Assembly (NCBI RefSeq): GCF_000368085.1 | Contig: NZ_KB849239.1 | Coordinates: 3,003,715-3,067,714, forward strand | From: Acinetobacter nosocomialis NIPH 2119 | Lineage (GTDB): Bacteria > Pseudomonadota > Gammaproteobacteria > Pseudomonadales > Moraxellaceae | Reading direction: 5' to 3' | Length of the DNA: 64,000 bases | Part shown: positions 1 to 11,018 of the stretch, in pieces | Numbering within the stretch: position 1 is the first letter of the stretch | How the letters are laid out: each line of letters starts with the position of its first letter | Program-made: the position numbers and the translations under genes | Notes under the pieces: model-generated | The model's input: only the letters and a program-made list of their open reading frames with translations | The model's database searches: none | What the model was told of the DNA's origin: nothing

Positions 1-552
1 CAGTTCTAATTGACCAGTGGCATTCACCTGAGCATATAACGCCAGTTCAGTATACGCGGGTCCACGGCGTACCAGTGCACCACCAGAGTTATTACACACC
101 CCACCCAGTACTGAAGCCCCAATACACGATGAACCAATGACCGAATGCGGTTCTCGATTATAGCCTTTTAAAATTTGCTCTAAATTATCTAAGGTTGCAC
201 CCGGTAAACAAATGACTTGCTTGCCGTCATGGATGACTTGAATACCCTTTACTCGGCGTGTACTCATGACTAAAACAGGACGGTCATAGTCATCGCCATA
301 AGGCGTTGAACCACCAGTGAGTCCTGTATTTGCTGCCTGCATAATGACAATACAATCTGCCTCAATTGCCGCCTGCAAAACCTGCCATTGCTCTAGCAAG
401 GTTCCTGGCACCACTACAGCAAGCACTTTCCCCTCACCAAAACGACGACCTTGACGATACTGACGCGTGCTTTGGTCATCGGTCAAAACATAAGAACGCC
501 CTACAATATTTTGTAAACGTTCGATCACTGCTTGAGGAGAAAGTGTTTGCAT
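1..552 (-). CDS. dld: Quinone-dependent D-lactate dehydrogenase, N-terminal part (cut by window edge)
   Basis: The first 184 codons of a leftward gene whose ATG is at 552-550; the rest lies outside the window. The visible part is the start of an FAD-binding (PCMH-type) domain, with the stretch NTGLTGGSTPYG and then GASVLGGVCNNSGGALV, typical of membrane-associated D-lactate dehydrogenases that oxidise D-lactate to pyruvate and pass electrons to quinone. It is the last gene of the lactate block lldP-lldR-lldD-dld, but 451 bp containing a repeat module separate it from lldD, so it may have its own promoter. The family call is firm; the C-terminus cannot be checked. Confidence 0.9.
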   Translation of the reverse strand, partial: MQTLSPQAVIERLQNIVGRSYVLTDDQSTRQYRQGRRFGEGKVLAVVVPGTLLEQWQVLQAAIEADCIVIMQAANTGLTGGSTPYGDDYDRPVLVMSTRRVKGIQVIHDGKQVICLPGATLDNLEQILKGYNREPHSVIGSSCIGASVLGGVCNNSGGALVRRGPAYTELALYAQVNATGQLEL

Positions 553-690
553 GATGGTTTCCTTTTGGTCATCCCTACCACATAGTTTTTTAAAAATCAG
601 AAAAGCTCAAGGGAGTTTTTCCATTTAGAACTAATATTTAAAGTAGCTAATTCCATTACTTTTGTTTTGGCAAAAGTAATCAAAACCATT

Positions 691-975
691 GTCACTTACA
701 GAACCTATTCGCTGTATCCATTTTTCAATTTATATTGCAAAAACAAAACTTTGCTCATACCACGCAGGCTGTAAGTGACGCTTAGCACTAGCAGCTAATC
801 TCTAGGTGTTAGATTTAATTCAAATTGGCTACGCGTTGGCGGCAGGGATGCCGCCGTTTCGATGCGGTAGCAAGGACGTACCGTCATCGAAACAAAGGTT
901 TTTGGTTACTTTTAAAAAAAAGTAACGTCAATTAGCTACTTACATTGAACCTTTTCGGATAAGACTCCGTCGTGC
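691..975. repeat. Intergenic repeat module, copy A
   Basis: The gap between dld and lldD (553-1003) holds no gene. It contains an inverted pair (GTCACTTACAGAACCT at 691-706 against AGGCTGTAAGTGAC at 766-779) enclosing a TATTGCAAAAACA stretch, then a GGTTACTTTT...AAAGTAAC hairpin near 904-926, the words AATTAGCTACTT, and GATAAGACTCCGTCGTGC at 958-975. The same parts occur in the same order and orientation at 34067-34240 (copy B). Copy A has about 120 extra bases in the middle. This looks like a dispersed non-coding repeat lying just past the 3' end of a leftward gene. Confidence 0.75.
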
Positions 976-1003
976 CAATATCATCAAAGTTAATACGAAA
1001 ATA

Positions 1004-2149
1004 TTAGAGCTTCATCGCCTGTACTAAACAATCCGCATTAATATCCGAAATCGACTTAGCACCCGTGAGCGTCATCGCAACACGCATTTCTTTATCAATT
1101 AAATCAAGCAAGTTTGAAACCCCTTGCCCACCTGCTGCTGCCAAGGCATACACAAACGCACGGCCAAGTAAAACTGTATCAGCACCAAGCGCCAACATAC
1201 GCACGACATCTAAACCATTACGAATGCCTGAGTCAGCCAAAATTGCTAAGTCACCTTTGACTGCATCAGCAATTGCAGGCAATGCACGAGCAGAAGACAT
1301 CACGCCATCTAACTGACGACCACCGTGATTCGATACTACAATCCCATCTGCACCGAACCGCACAGCATCTTTGGCATCTTCAGGGTCTAAAATGCCTTTA
1401 ATCACCATTGGACCATCCCAAAACTCACGGATCCACTCAAGATCTTTCCATGAAATTGATGGGTCAAAGTTCGAGCCTAACCAGCCAATATAGTCTTCAA
1501 GCCCAGTCGGTTTACCTAAATATTTAGAAATATTGCCCAAGTCGTGCGGGCGTCCCATTAAGCCCACATTCCATGACCAATGCGGATGAAATACTGACTG
1601 CATATAACGGCGCATCGCAGCATTTGGCCCACTCATACCCGAATGTGCATCACGGTAACGTGCACCCGGCACAGGCATATCTACGGTAAACACTAGTGTT
1701 GAACAACCCGCCGCTTTTGCACGCTCCAAAGCATTACGCATAAAACCACGGTCACGTAATACATAAAGCTGGAACCACATTGGGCGATTAATTGCAGGTG
1801 CAACTTCTTCAATCGGACATACCGAAACCGTTGAAAGCGTAAATGGAATGCCCTTTTTATCGGCAGCCATCGCGGCCTGCACTTCACCGCGGCGTGCATA
1901 CATACCTGTTAAACCCACAGGCGCCAAAGCAACTGGCATCGACAGCGTTTCGTTAAACAGTTTTGTCTCTAAACTTAACGCTGACATGTCATTGAGCACA
2001 CGTTGACGCAATGCAATTTCTGACAAATCTTGTACGTTACGCTTTAAGGTATATTCCGAATACGCTCCACCATCGATGTAATGAAATAAAAATGGAGGTA
2101 AGCGACGTTGTGCCGCAGCACGGTAATCATTGCCAGAAGATATAATCAT
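1004..2149 (-). CDS. lldD: FMN-dependent L-lactate dehydrogenase
   Basis: A 381-residue alpha-hydroxy-acid oxidase family protein that oxidises L-lactate to pyruvate and feeds electrons to the respiratory chain at the inner membrane. Visible family marks are the N-terminal [42 protein letters not shown], and the active-site segment [13 protein letters not shown] near residue 270, whose His and Arg handle substrate, followed by [20 protein letters not shown], which binds FMN phosphate. The length is normal. Its ATG overlaps the lldR stop by four bases (ATGA type), indicating translational coupling within the lldPRD operon. Confidence 0.97.
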   Translation of the reverse strand: MIISSGNDYRAAAQRRLPPFLFHYIDGGAYSEYTLKRNVQDLSEIALRQRVLNDMSALSLETKLFNETLSMPVALAPVGLTGMYARRGEVQAAMAADKKGIPFTLSTVSVCPIEEVAPAINRPMWFQLYVLRDRGFMRNALERAKAAGCSTLVFTVDMPVPGARYRDAHSGMSGPNAAMRRYMQSVFHPHWSWNVGLMGRPHDLGNISKYLGKPTGLEDYIGWLGSNFDPSISWKDLEWIREFWDGPMVIKGILDPEDAKDAVRFGADGIVVSNHGGRQLDGVMSSARALPAIADAVKGDLAILADSGIRNGLDVVRMLALGADTVLLGRAFVYALAAAGGQGVSNLLDLIDKEMRVAMTLTGAKSISDINADCLVQAMKL

Positions 2150-2898
2150 TTTGAATCAACTCTATTTAAACGATTTGCACGTTTCTGGCGAGCTTCGTCT
2201 TCATCCAGAGAACGTACATGGTTAATCACAAATTCAATATGACCGCAGACAGCTTGGCGTGCGGCCTCGGGATCTTTACGATCAATAGCATCCATCACCT
2301 GAAAATGCTGCTCGCTCAGCAAGTCACCATTTACGGGGTCGTTATAAACTTTTTTACGCCCTAACAAAACGTTGTATTGCAGTAAATCAAACAGGCTTCG
2401 CATCATTTGAATCAGCACCACATTGTGAGAGGCTTCAGCAATTGCTAAGTGAAATTCTGCATCTGCCACCGCGGCCTGTGCCGAGTCACCTGCATTTTGA
2501 TGGCGACTAATTTCATTAAAATAATGATGAATTTTGGCTCGATCTTCAGGCGTTGAACGTAATGCGGCATACCATGCCGTGCCACCTTCAAGTAATAACC
2601 GCGCCTCTTGCACATCAAAACGGTATAACGGATCTTCTTCAATCAAGTTACTAATTGGGTTCACAATCAGTTGCTGTGGCCACTGTTCAGGTAACTGCTG
2701 AATATAAGTCCCATCGCCACGGCGGCTAATCAGTACACCTTGACTATTGAGCTGTTGAATGGCTTCACGCAAAGACGGACGAGAAACTCCCAAGCTAGTT
2801 GCAAGCTGGCGTTCGGCAGGCAAACGGTCACCTTTTTTCATGTGACGCTCTTCAATTAATGCCTGCAATTTCATGACCACTTGATCGGAGATTCTCAT
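2146..2898 (-). CDS. lldR: GntR-family (FCD) lactate-responsive regulator
   Basis: A 250-residue repressor/activator of the FadR subgroup. The N-terminal winged helix-turn-helix is clear ([20 protein letters not shown], about residues 25-45), followed by an all-helical FCD ligand domain with [13 protein letters not shown] and a late [16 protein letters not shown] stretch. By family and position it should sense lactate and control lldP-lldR-lldD. It sits between lldP and lldD, overlapping lldD by four bases and leaving 19 bp to lldP. Its probable operators are the TTGGT-N3-ACCAA palindromes upstream of lldP. Confidence 0.95.
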   Translation of the reverse strand: MRISDQVVMKLQALIEERHMKKGDRLPAERQLATSLGVSRPSLREAIQQLNSQGVLISRRGDGTYIQQLPEQWPQQLIVNPISNLIEEDPLYRFDVQEARLLLEGGTAWYAALRSTPEDRAKIHHYFNEISRHQNAGDSAQAAVADAEFHLAIAEASHNVVLIQMMRSLFDLLQYNVLLGRKKVYNDPVNGDLLSEQHFQVMDAIDRKDPEAARQAVCGHIEFVINHVRSLDEDEARQKRANRLNRVDSK

Positions 2899-2917
2899 CG
2901 CGTTTCCTTCACTGGAG

Positions 2918-4579
2918 TTATGGAATCATCCACGGAACCAGATAAGCCTGAACCGTAATAATGATGCCAACAAAGACAGTGAATATGATGCTATGTTTTA
3001 CCGTGAAACGGAACAAGTCAGACTCTTTTCCAACTAAGCCTACTGCGGCACACGCAATAGCAATCGACTGCGGAGAAATCATCTTACCAGTCACACCACC
3101 GCTGGTATTGGCAGCAACCAATAACACTTCCGGAATACCAATTTGCTGTGCTGTAGTTGCCTGTAGTGCCGAGAACAAAGCATTTGAAGAGGTGTCTGAA
3201 CCTGTAAGGAACACACCAAGCCAACCCAGAAATGGCGAGAAGAAAGTAAACGCATGCCCTGTATGTGCTAGAGCCAAAGCTAAAGTTGCAGATAAACCTG
3301 AATAGTTCGCGATAAAAGCAAATGCCAACACCATACCAATCGAGTAAATCGGTGTTTTCAACTCATTAAGTGTTTCACCAAAGGTTGTTACAGCCTCACT
3401 TGCTCTCATTTTTAAGAAAATAGCAGTGATGATTGCAGCAATAAAAATTGCAGTACCTGTTGCAGAAAACCAGTCAAACTTATAAATCGCTTCGTATGGT
3501 TTCATCTCTGCCACAATTGGCGGCATTTTTTCGACCAATTTATGCAAATACGGCACTTCAAGCTTAAAAATCCAGTGTTCAAGAGCACCGTCTTTTGCAA
3601 ATAATGCTTTAAATGGCTTAATACTCCAGATCGTGACCATGACTGTTAAAATAGCAAATGGAGACCACGCCTTAGCAATTTTTCCAATGCTATAACGTTG
3701 AACTGTTGTAGGTTGCTGAGTCAAAGTCTGACCCGCTTCAGGTTCAAAACGGAAAATATGTTTTGGTTTCCACACACGGAATAACAAAGTCAGGCTGACC
3801 AATGAAGCAATTGCTGCGGTAATGTCTGGTAACTCAGGACCAATAAAGTTAGATGTAAGATATTGGGCAATCGCAAACGAACCACCACCGACCAACACCG
3901 CAGGCCAAGTTTCCTTTACGCCGCGCCAGCCATCCATAATCGCCATAATCCAGAACAGCACAATTAGCGTTAAGAATGGCAACTGACGACCTACCATCTG
4001 GCTAATTTCCATAGTGTCTACACCTGACACCTGCCCAGCCACAATAATTGGAATACCCATTGCACCGAACGCAACTGGTGCTGTATTTACGATCAAACAT
4101 AAACCAGCAGCATAAAGTGGTTTAAAGCCTAAACCGACAAGTAGTGCAGCGGTAATTGCAACAGGAGCACCAAAGCCCGCCGCCCCCTCAAGGAAAGTAC
4201 CAAATGCAAAACCAACCAGTAACATTTGCAGACGTTGGTCTTCGGTAATCGACAAAATACTTGAACGGATAACTTCAAACTGGCCTGTTTTTACCGAAAT
4301 CTTGTATAGAAACACTGCCCCGATAATGATCCACGAAATTGGCCATAGACCATAGAAGAAACCATAGATAATGGATGCGAAGGCCATTTGACCCGGCATT
4401 TGATAGAAAAAGAGAGCAATCAATAATGCAATAATAACTGTGCCCGTACCCGCGATACTGCCTTTTAAACGAAAAACAGCCAATGCCAAAAAGAAGAAAA
4501 TAATCGGGATTAACGCAACCGCACTGGACAGCCAAATATTATTTAAAGGGTCATAAAGTTGTTGCCACATATTGAGCAT
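2918..4579 (-). CDS. lldP: L-lactate permease
   Basis: A polytopic inner-membrane lactate:proton symporter of the LctP family, about 553 residues with a dozen or more hydrophobic segments. Family signatures include [20 protein letters not shown] near residue 130 and [19 protein letters not shown] near residue 450. I chose the ATG at 4579: the AAGGAG ribosome-binding sequence (4586-4591) abuts an earlier in-frame ATG at 4585, leaving it no spacing, but lies six bases from this one. It is the first gene of the lactate operon. The intergenic space upstream carries two LldR-type palindromes. Confidence 0.95.
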   Translation of the reverse strand: MLNMWQQLYDPLNNIWLSSAVALIPIIFFFLALAVFRLKGSIAGTGTVIIALLIALFFYQMPGQMAFASIIYGFFYGLWPISWIIIGAVFLYKISVKTGQFEVIRSSILSITEDQRLQMLLVGFAFGTFLEGAAGFGAPVAITAALLVGLGFKPLYAAGLCLIVNTAPVAFGAMGIPIIVAGQVSGVDTMEISQMVGRQLPFLTLIVLFWIMAIMDGWRGVKETWPAVLVGGGSFAIAQYLTSNFIGPELPDITAAIASLVSLTLLFRVWKPKHIFRFEPEAGQTLTQQPTTVQRYSIGKIAKAWSPFAILTVMVTIWSIKPFKALFAKDGALEHWIFKLEVPYLHKLVEKMPPIVAEMKPYEAIYKFDWFSATGTAIFIAAIITAIFLKMRASEAVTTFGETLNELKTPIYSIGMVLAFAFIANYSGLSATLALALAHTGHAFTFFSPFLGWLGVFLTGSDTSSNALFSALQATTAQQIGIPEVLLVAANTSGGVTGKMISPQSIAIACAAVGLVGKESDLFRFTVKHSIIFTVFVGIIITVQAYLVPWMIP

Positions 4580-4640
4580 TGTCATCTCCTTGAAATGCCG
4601 GGGCGAATTTTTTTACCTTAAACTTTTAAACATTCAACAC

Positions 4641-4657
4641 AATTGGTATGACCAATT
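4641..4657. promoter_or_regulatory. Probable LldR operator 1
   Basis: The sequence AATTGGTATGACCAATT is a perfect 7-bp inverted repeat around a 3-bp centre, 62-78 bp upstream of the chosen lldP start. GntR/FadR-type regulators, including LldR, bind TGGT-N3-ACCA sites. A near-identical second copy lies 105 bp further upstream. Assignment to LldR is inferred from the motif and the adjacent gene. Confidence 0.8.
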
Positions 4658-4746
4658 AAAATTTAAGTGCAAATGTTATTCCTTAAACCGCAGATCGCAT
4701 CATAAACGCAGATATTGGTCAGATCAACAATTAAATAATCACCATA

Positions 4747-4761
4747 ATTGGTATGACCAAT
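4747..4761. promoter_or_regulatory. Probable LldR operator 2
   Basis: ATTGGTATGACCAAT repeats the core of the palindrome at 4641-4657, including the same ATG centre. Centre-to-centre distance is 105 bp, about ten helical turns, which suits DNA looping between two bound dimers. A weaker relative (ATTGGTCAGATCAA, 4714-4727) lies between. The remaining parts of the 4580-4958 gap, which also holds the pgm promoter region, show no gene. Confidence 0.75.
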
Positions 4762-4958
4762 AGTATTAAGTAAAATCAAGTAATTTCTAATTTATAAATT
4801 TATTTATTAGACTAAAGTCGTAAAAATACTTTCTTATAAACTTAAATATTAACTACAGAAATGGAATGAAAAATTTGAATATAAAACTATAAACATACCT
4901 GTTTCATGATCTATGTATAATGTGCACACAACTCAAACCACATGTATTGAATTGAATA

Positions 4959-6329
4959 ATGACTACTTTAACGTGTTTTAAAGCTTATGATATCCGAGGC
5001 AAACTCGGCACCGAATTGAATGAAGAAATCGCCTATAAAATTGGCCGCGCTTACGGACAAATCTATAAACCCAAGACTGTGGTTGTAGGATGTGATATTC
5101 GTCTAAGCAGTGAAGCCTTAAAACAAGCGACCATCCGCGGGTTAAATGATGCGGGAGTGGACGTTCTTGATTTGGGCATGACGGGGACTGAAGAAGTTTA
5201 CTTTGCCGCTTTCCATCTCGATGTACAAGGTGGTATAGAAGTTACTGCAAGTCATAATCCAATGGACTATAACGGTATGAAATTGGTTCGCGAAAATGCT
5301 CGTCCAATTAGTGCTGATACTGGTTTAAAAGAAATTCAGGCTTTAGCAGAAACAAATAACTTTGAAGAAGTTAGTCAAAAAGGTACAACGCAAAGCTATA
5401 ACATTTTGCCTGAGTTCGTTGATCACTTAATTACTTATATTGAACCTGCAAAAATCCGTCCATTAAAGTTAGTGGTAAACGCGGGTAATGGTGCAGCTGG
5501 TCATGTAATTGATACCATTGAAGAAAAATTTAAAGCGCTTAATGTACCGGTTGAATTTATTAAAATTCATCATGAAGCAGATGGTACTTTCCCAAATGGC
5601 ATTCCTAACCCAATTTTAATTGAAAACCGTGACAGTACCCGAAATGCTGTTCTTGAGCATAAAGCAGATATGGGTATTGCATGGGACGGCGACTTTGACC
5701 GCTGTTTCTTGTTTGATGAAAAAGGTCAATTCATTGAGGGCTACTATATTGTTGGTCTATTGGCTCAAGCTTTCTTAATTAAACAGTCAGGCGAAAAAAT
5801 TGTGCATGACCCACGTTTAGTGTGGAACACATTTGATATCGTCGACGAATATAAAGGTGTTGCTGTACAGTCAAAATCTGGTCACGCGTTCATTAAAGAC
5901 GTTATGCGTGAACACAATGCTGTATATGGCGGCGAAATGAGTGCTCATCATTATTTCCGTGACTTTGCTTACTGTGACAGCGGTATGATTCCATGGTTAC
6001 TTACGGTTGCCCTGCTTTCTGAAACAGGGCAATCACTTTCAACCCTCGTTGAAAATATGATTACCAAGTTTCCTTGTAGTGGTGAAATCAACTTTAAAGT
6101 AACTGATACACAAATCACTATTCAAAAGATTTTTGATTTCTATGCTGCTCAAAATCCGGAAATTGACCGTACCGATGGTGTAAGCCTCGACTTTGGTGCA
6201 TGGCGTTTTAATGTCCGTGCTTCAAACACCGAGCCTTTGTTACGTCTTAATATTGAAAGCCGTGCAGACCGCCAAGCTCAGCCAATGCAACATTATGTAG
6301 ATGAATTGACTGGATTAATTCAGTCTTAA
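4959..6329 (+). CDS. pgm: Phosphomannomutase/phosphoglucomutase
   Basis: A 456-residue alpha-D-phosphohexomutase interconverting hexose-6-phosphates and hexose-1-phosphates, feeding GalU and other nucleotide-sugar steps. Visible marks: [11 protein letters not shown] at the N-terminus, the phosphoserine loop [18 protein letters not shown] (Ser about residue 98), the metal-binding DGDFDRC, the sugar-binding GGEMSAHH, and the phosphate loop [12 protein letters not shown] near the C-terminus. It is the only rightward gene at this end of the K locus and converges on pgt1, with a hairpin between them. The family call is secure; the preferred sugar cannot be read from sequence. Confidence 0.95.
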   Translation: MTTLTCFKAYDIRGKLGTELNEEIAYKIGRAYGQIYKPKTVVVGCDIRLSSEALKQATIRGLNDAGVDVLDLGMTGTEEVYFAAFHLDVQGGIEVTASHNPMDYNGMKLVRENARPISADTGLKEIQALAETNNFEEVSQKGTTQSYNILPEFVDHLITYIEPAKIRPLKLVVNAGNGAAGHVIDTIEEKFKALNVPVEFIKIHHEADGTFPNGIPNPILIENRDSTRNAVLEHKADMGIAWDGDFDRCFLFDEKGQFIEGYYIVGLLAQAFLIKQSGEKIVHDPRLVWNTFDIVDEYKGVAVQSKSGHAFIKDVMREHNAVYGGEMSAHHYFRDFAYCDSGMIPWLLTVALLSETGQSLSTLVENMITKFPCSGEINFKVTDTQITIQKIFDFYAAQNPEIDRTDGVSLDFGAWRFNVRASNTEPLLRLNIESRADRQAQPMQHYVDELTGLIQS

Positions 6330-6342
6330 TAGAGTTCATCTC

Positions 6343-6376
6343 AAAGAGATGGAACATTATTGTTCCATCTCTTTTT
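6343..6376. terminator. Bidirectional hairpin shared by pgm and pgt1
   Basis: AAAGAGATGGAACA (6343-6356), loop TTAT, then TGTTCCATCTCTTT (6361-6374) form a perfect 14-bp stem with A/T flanks suited to termination in both directions. It lies 13 bp after the pgm stop. Its right side is the last codons and stop of pgt1 (6357-6359). Confidence 0.85.
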
Positions 6377-8198
6377 GGTTATTCTGCATAATTTTATAAG
6401 TATGATTATGTCCATCTAATACATCCTTATTTAGATTTTCATAACCTTTTAACAGCGCTTTCTTATCAAAATTACACGTTGGATTTTCATTGATAAATTT
6501 TTGGTGAATGGCACTATAACAACTCGAAACATCATCAACAAATTGATAGTAATCTGATAAAGGTAACCCTGCTAACTTTAATAGTTTTGGAGCAACGAAA
6601 CTTGCGGCAATATAAGGTTGCTTCAAAGGCTTCTTATCTAATTTATAATTGCTCCATACCACAAACGGTGTCTGATAATTTTTTAAGTTAGTTCGCTCAG
6701 GATCATCTTTAAAAAATCCATAACTTTCATAAACTTCTTGTAGATTTGGCAAATGATCACCAAAAGCGATTAAAATTGTTGGTCGATCTACCGTCTTTAA
6801 ATATTCAGCGAACTCTTTTAGTTTTTGGTTAGCACGCGCAGTTCCAGCAGTATAAGTACTTAATTTCTGCTTTTCGGTTTCAAATAATTCTTTGTTAAAT
6901 TTATAATTCTGCTTACCAAAACGATCATCGTTATACATAGGATGATTTTCAACAGTAATCGCATAAATAAACTTTGGCTGTTGCTCGTTCTCTTCTAAAG
7001 TAGACTTAAGCGAATCAAAAATAAGATCATCTGTGGCCCATCCACCTAAATTAAAGACTGTAGACCGATCTTTTTGGGCAATCATATTTTCAAGTGATAT
7101 AAATTTATCAAACCCCAATGCTGGATATACCTTATTGCGATTATAGTAATAACCATAGTTATTATGCATTGCAATTGTTTGATAACCAATTGAATTTAAA
7201 TAATAAGGTAATGCATAAATTGGCTTTTTCAGCTTAGAAACATATAACAACTCATTTGGGAAAAAAGTTGTATTGAGGCTTGTAAGGACTTCAAATTCAA
7301 CATTCGCAGTACCTCCTCCAAAAGAAGGAGACAGTAAATTAGAGACCTGATTTTGATGAACAAAAGATAGTAAGTCTTTTGGTAAACCACTATCTAAATG
7401 ATGAGAATCCCAAAAAGATTCTTCCATCACGATAACAATGTTCGGATATTCCTTCTCATTGTCGTCTAAAGATTGAACCAAATGATGTTCCTGCAAAATC
7501 TGCTGTATCTCTTGCTCAGATACTTTACGGTTAGGTAATAAAACACTGGTTACATTATCCAATACCTTAGATACGTAAAAAGTCACAAACCCGTAATCTT
7601 GAATTTTTCTATAGTCGCCGATCCAATCATTTCTCGTATTTGGAAATTCTTGTAAGCTGGCACAAATCATAGGTTTATTTTCTGAAAAACACGCTCCTGT
7701 GGGATTTTTAATAAAATTTAAGTAAATTAAGCCACTTGCAAGCAATGCAAAAATAATAATATTAGGAACATAGGCGTGAAAAGTAGCTTTACTTTCTTTA
7801 CGTATAGCGATAAGCAGTACAATAAGAAAGAAAATAATCAGCATAAAAAAGATGAGCTGTAAGTGCCAAGGAGTCGCTTTCATAGCCTCAGGAAGTAAAA
7901 AAATATCTTCAGGGCTTAAATTACTAAATAGATATTGTTGCTTCTTTTTATTAATAAAATTTAAAAATATAACGAATAATTGGCTTAAAAAAAGAGCAGT
8001 ATACTTACGACCAACTATAATAAAAAATAGTTGAATTACGGCATAGTTAAATAGAATTGAAAAAATAGCTTTTTCTGAAATCAGATAGCTATAAAACTTA
8101 TGCCAAGTCAGGTTCATATCCCATGCAACATATACACCGATACAGGTGGATAAAAAGGCAATAAAGACAAACAACAATTGCTGACGGAGAAAAACCAT
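6357..8198 (-). CDS. pgt1: LtaS/MdoB-like phosphoglycerol transferase of the K locus
   Basis: A 613-residue membrane protein with about five N-terminal hydrophobic segments (roughly residues 1-165) and a sulfatase-fold extracytoplasmic domain. Sulfatase-type marks are NIVIVMEESFWD (metal Glu), SFGGGTANVEFE (candidate nucleophile Thr) and AFGDHLPNL (metal Asp-His). Relatives move phosphoglycerol from phosphatidylglycerol onto periplasmic glycans, so it may decorate the capsule; that is inferred. It sits between gne1 and pgm, the position of pgt1 in some A. baumannii K loci. A 137-bp gap separates it from gne1, and its last codons are part of the terminator shared with pgm. Confidence 0.82.
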   Translation of the reverse strand: MVFLRQQLLFVFIAFLSTCIGVYVAWDMNLTWHKFYSYLISEKAIFSILFNYAVIQLFFIIVGRKYTALFLSQLFVIFLNFINKKKQQYLFSNLSPEDIFLLPEAMKATPWHLQLIFFMLIIFFLIVLLIAIRKESKATFHAYVPNIIIFALLASGLIYLNFIKNPTGACFSENKPMICASLQEFPNTRNDWIGDYRKIQDYGFVTFYVSKVLDNVTSVLLPNRKVSEQEIQQILQEHHLVQSLDDNEKEYPNIVIVMEESFWDSHHLDSGLPKDLLSFVHQNQVSNLLSPSFGGGTANVEFEVLTSLNTTFFPNELLYVSKLKKPIYALPYYLNSIGYQTIAMHNNYGYYYNRNKVYPALGFDKFISLENMIAQKDRSTVFNLGGWATDDLIFDSLKSTLEENEQQPKFIYAITVENHPMYNDDRFGKQNYKFNKELFETEKQKLSTYTAGTARANQKLKEFAEYLKTVDRPTILIAFGDHLPNLQEVYESYGFFKDDPERTNLKNYQTPFVVWSNYKLDKKPLKQPYIAASFVAPKLLKLAGLPLSDYYQFVDDVSSCYSAIHQKFINENPTCNFDKKALLKGYENLNKDVLDGHNHTYKIMQNNQKEMEQ

Positions 8199-8335
8199 GA
8201 TGACAAAAAGAGACTAACAAGATTGTGGCGAATACTAGCATGAAAGTAGTCACTACAACTGTAGCCTCTTTTTAGAAAAGAGCTCTATCTCAATTCAAGA
8301 AAGATAGATAATTGATATTTAGAAAAATTAAATAA

Positions 8336-9355
8336 TCAATTTTTATAACCCGTTGGATTCTGCTTTTGCCAATTCCAGCTATCCTTAAGCATATCTTCTA
8401 AACCGTATTGAGGTTTCCACCCCAACTCAGCAACAGCACGAGTATTATCTGCAAAAGAAGTTGCTACATCACCCGCTCTACGCGGTGCAAATTCAAAAGC
8501 AATAGCTACGCCATTAACTTGTTCAAAGGCATTCTTAACTTGTAAAACAGAAGAACCATTACCTGTGCCGATATTCCATGCACGGCATCCTTGCGCCTGT
8601 AAACGGTTATTGAGAGCGCATAAATGTGCATTAGCTAAGTCAACAACATGAATATAATCGCGTACACCTGTACCATCCACTGTATCGTAGTCATTGCCAT
8701 AAATAGAAAGTTTTTCACGGCGGCCAACAGCAACTTGCGTAACATAGGGCATTAAGTTATTTGGAATACCATGCGGGTCTTCACCAATACATCCACTTTT
8801 ATGCGCACCTACCGGGTTAAAATAACGAAGTAAAGCAATCGACCATTTGGAGTCAGCAGCGGAAATTTTTTGCAAAATTTGCTCGACAATCAATTTAGTG
8901 TAACCGTAATTATTGCTAGGCATACCTGTAGGCATTTCTTCATTTAGTGGAGAAGTATTCGCCTCATCATATACTGTCGCAGATGAGCTAAACACAAGTG
9001 TATAGACGCCTGCTTTCTCCATTGATTTAACCAGCTGAATACTACCGGCAATATTATTATCAAAATAAATAAGTGGTTTTTCCTGACTTTCACCAACTGC
9101 TTTTAGACCTGCGAAATGAATTACTGCTTCGATTGTATAATCTTGAAAAACGCGATCTAATTCATTCGCATTCCGAATATCACCTTCTACAAAAGTTAAA
9201 CTTCTTTGAGTGATCTCCTGAACTCTTTTTAAAGACTCTTCTGAACTGTTTGAAAGATTGTCAAAAACAATAACTTCATGGCCTGCATTTAAAAGCTCTA
9301 CACAGGTGTGTGAACCAATATACCCAGCACCGCCAGTAACCAGAATTTTAGCCAT
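8336..9355 (-). CDS. gne1: UDP-glucose/UDP-N-acetylglucosamine 4-epimerase
   Basis: A 339-residue extended short-chain dehydrogenase. It has the NAD loop GGAGYIGSH at residues 8-16, SSSATVYDE with the catalytic Ser/Thr region, and [10 protein letters not shown] with the catalytic Tyr and Lys. It interconverts UDP-Glc/UDP-Gal and possibly UDP-GlcNAc/UDP-GalNAc, supplying galacto-configured donors for the K unit. The start overlaps the end of gpi by eight bases. The label gne1 follows A. baumannii K-locus usage; galE would describe the same family. Confidence 0.92.
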   Translation of the reverse strand: MAKILVTGGAGYIGSHTCVELLNAGHEVIVFDNLSNSSEESLKRVQEITQRSLTFVEGDIRNANELDRVFQDYTIEAVIHFAGLKAVGESQEKPLIYFDNNIAGSIQLVKSMEKAGVYTLVFSSSATVYDEANTSPLNEEMPTGMPSNNYGYTKLIVEQILQKISAADSKWSIALLRYFNPVGAHKSGCIGEDPHGIPNNLMPYVTQVAVGRREKLSIYGNDYDTVDGTGVRDYIHVVDLANAHLCALNNRLQAQGCRAWNIGTGNGSSVLQVKNAFEQVNGVAIAFEFAPRRAGDVATSFADNTRAVAELGWKPQYGLEDMLKDSWNWQKQNPTGYKN

Positions 9356-11018
9356 CTATTTTTCCTAATAAAATTTTAATCAATCCACGCGTTGAGGCAT
9401 CAAGTGTTGAAAGATCGTTTTGAACACCATTTAAAATTGGGAGTAACTGGTCCGCAATCTGTTTACCTTTTTCCACTCCCCACTGATCAAACGGATTAAT
9501 ATTCCAAATTACTGACTGAACAAATACTTTATGCTCATATAAAGCAATCAACATCCCTAAACTATAAGGATTTAGTTCTTTTAAAAGTAATGTTGAACTT
9601 GGCTGGTTTCCTTCATATTGCTTATGAATAGGCAAGTTCTCTAGTTCTTTCGTATCTAGTGCTTCATTACCAAAAGCTAATAAACGTGATTGTGCCAAAC
9701 AGTTTGATAATGCAAGATGATGCTGTTCAATCAATGCCTCAGCATTTTCTACATAAGTAAAATGGTCTGCATTATAACGTTGCACAGGAGCAATAAAATC
9801 ACAACTTACTGCCTGAGTTCCTTGATGGAGTAACTGGTAAAATGCATGTTGAGCATTTGGCCCAACTTCTCCCCATACAATTGGGCAAGTATCTAATTCA
9901 ACTTTTTGTCCATCTCGCTGTACCGATTTACCATTAGATTCCATTTCGAGTTGTTGTAAATAGGCTGCAAAATATTTTAAACGGCCATCATAAGGTAATA
10001 CAGCATGGGTCTGAATATTTAAAAAATTATTATTCCAAACGCCTAATAATGCCATAAGCACAGGTATATTCTGCTCAAAACTTGTATTTTGGAAATGCTC
10101 ATCAACGGCATGAGCACCAGCTAAAAGCTGCTGAAAACCTTCAACCCCAACTGACAATGCAATAGGTAACCCAATACACGACCAAAGAGAATAACGTCCA
10201 CCGACCCAATCCCAAAGTAATAATTGATTTTCAGGAGCAATTCCCCACTCTGACATTTTGTCAGCTTTTGTAGAAACACCAATAAAATGGCTTTTAACTA
10301 CCCGTTCGTGCTTTCCTAATGCTTTCTCAAGCCACTGTCGAACAGTTTGTGCATTGGATAAAGTATCAATAGTGCCAAATGACTTCGACGAAATAATAAA
10401 TAAAGTCGTTTCTGGGCGCAGTTGATGCAGGAGGTCCGATAACTGACTACCATCCATTGTTGATACAAAGTGTACATTGAGTGGTTTAGCTGTTTTTACT
10501 TTAAAATCACACAATGCATGGGTCACCATTTGCGGCCCTAAATCAGAACCACCCACCCCAATATTAACGACATCTTGAATGACTTCACCTGTGGCACCAC
10601 GATATTGTCCAGCATGAATTTTTTCGACCAACGCATACATACGTTGCAATTGACTATGGACCTTTTCAGTTAATTCCGGAAATTTAGAATATTCTAATGG
10701 TAAACGTAAAGCCCAATGCATTGCAGCACGCTGTTCGGTACAGTTAACTTTATCTTGAGAGAATAACCGTTCAATCCAATGAGTCAATTGTTTAGTTTTT
10801 GCTAAAGCTACCAATTGCTCTAGAACATTCTTAGTTACGCGGTGCTTACTATAATCAAAAACAAGTTGATCGAATTTTACAGAATATTGCTGAAATCGAT
10901 CAGGCTCTGACACAAATAATTCTTTTATGTGTAAATTTGAATTTTTCTCAACCAAAGAATGAAGCTGTGCAATAGGGGAAACTAGCTCTTTGGGAAACTT
11001 CTCGATAGATTTACTCAT
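9348..11018 (-). CDS. gpi: Glucose-6-phosphate isomerase
   Basis: A 556-residue cytosolic isomerase converting glucose-6-phosphate and fructose-6-phosphate, linking gluconeogenesis to sugar-nucleotide supply. Signatures are [14 protein letters not shown] near residue 153, [34 protein letters not shown] near residue 272, MESNGKS near residue 360 and GVEKGKQIA near the end. The length is normal for the bacterial enzyme. It overlaps both neighbours, ugd and gne1, by a few bases, so it is part of one translationally coupled block. It is a constant gene of A. baumannii K loci. Confidence 0.95.
   Translation of the reverse strand: MSKSIEKFPKELVSPIAQLHSLVEKNSNLHIKELFVSEPDRFQQYSVKFDQLVFDYSKHRVTKNVLEQLVALAKTKQLTHWIERLFSQDKVNCTEQRAAMHWALRLPLEYSKFPELTEKVHSQLQRMYALVEKIHAGQYRGATGEVIQDVVNIGVGGSDLGPQMVTHALCDFKVKTAKPLNVHFVSTMDGSQLSDLLHQLRPETTLFIISSKSFGTIDTLSNAQTVRQWLEKALGKHERVVKSHFIGVSTKADKMSEWGIAPENQLLLWDWVGGRYSLWSCIGLPIALSVGVEGFQQLLAGAHAVDEHFQNTSFEQNIPVLMALLGVWNNNFLNIQTHAVLPYDGRLKYFAAYLQQLEMESNGKSVQRDGQKVELDTCPIVWGEVGPNAQHAFYQLLHQGTQAVSCDFIAPVQRYNADHFTYVENAEALIEQHHLALSNCLAQSRLLAFGNEALDTKELENLPIHKQYEGNQPSSTLLLKELNPYSLGMLIALYEHKVFVQSVIWNINPFDQWGVEKGKQIADQLLPILNGVQNDLSTLDASTRGLIKILLGKIDG

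Noticed and set aside
366..554. Plus-strand 62-codon frame opposite dld
   Set aside because: It is the shadow of the dld coding strand; the leftward frame carries the family motifs.
691..975. Repeat module as an insertion sequence
   Set aside because: No transposase frame and no terminal inverted repeats bounding the whole unit were seen.
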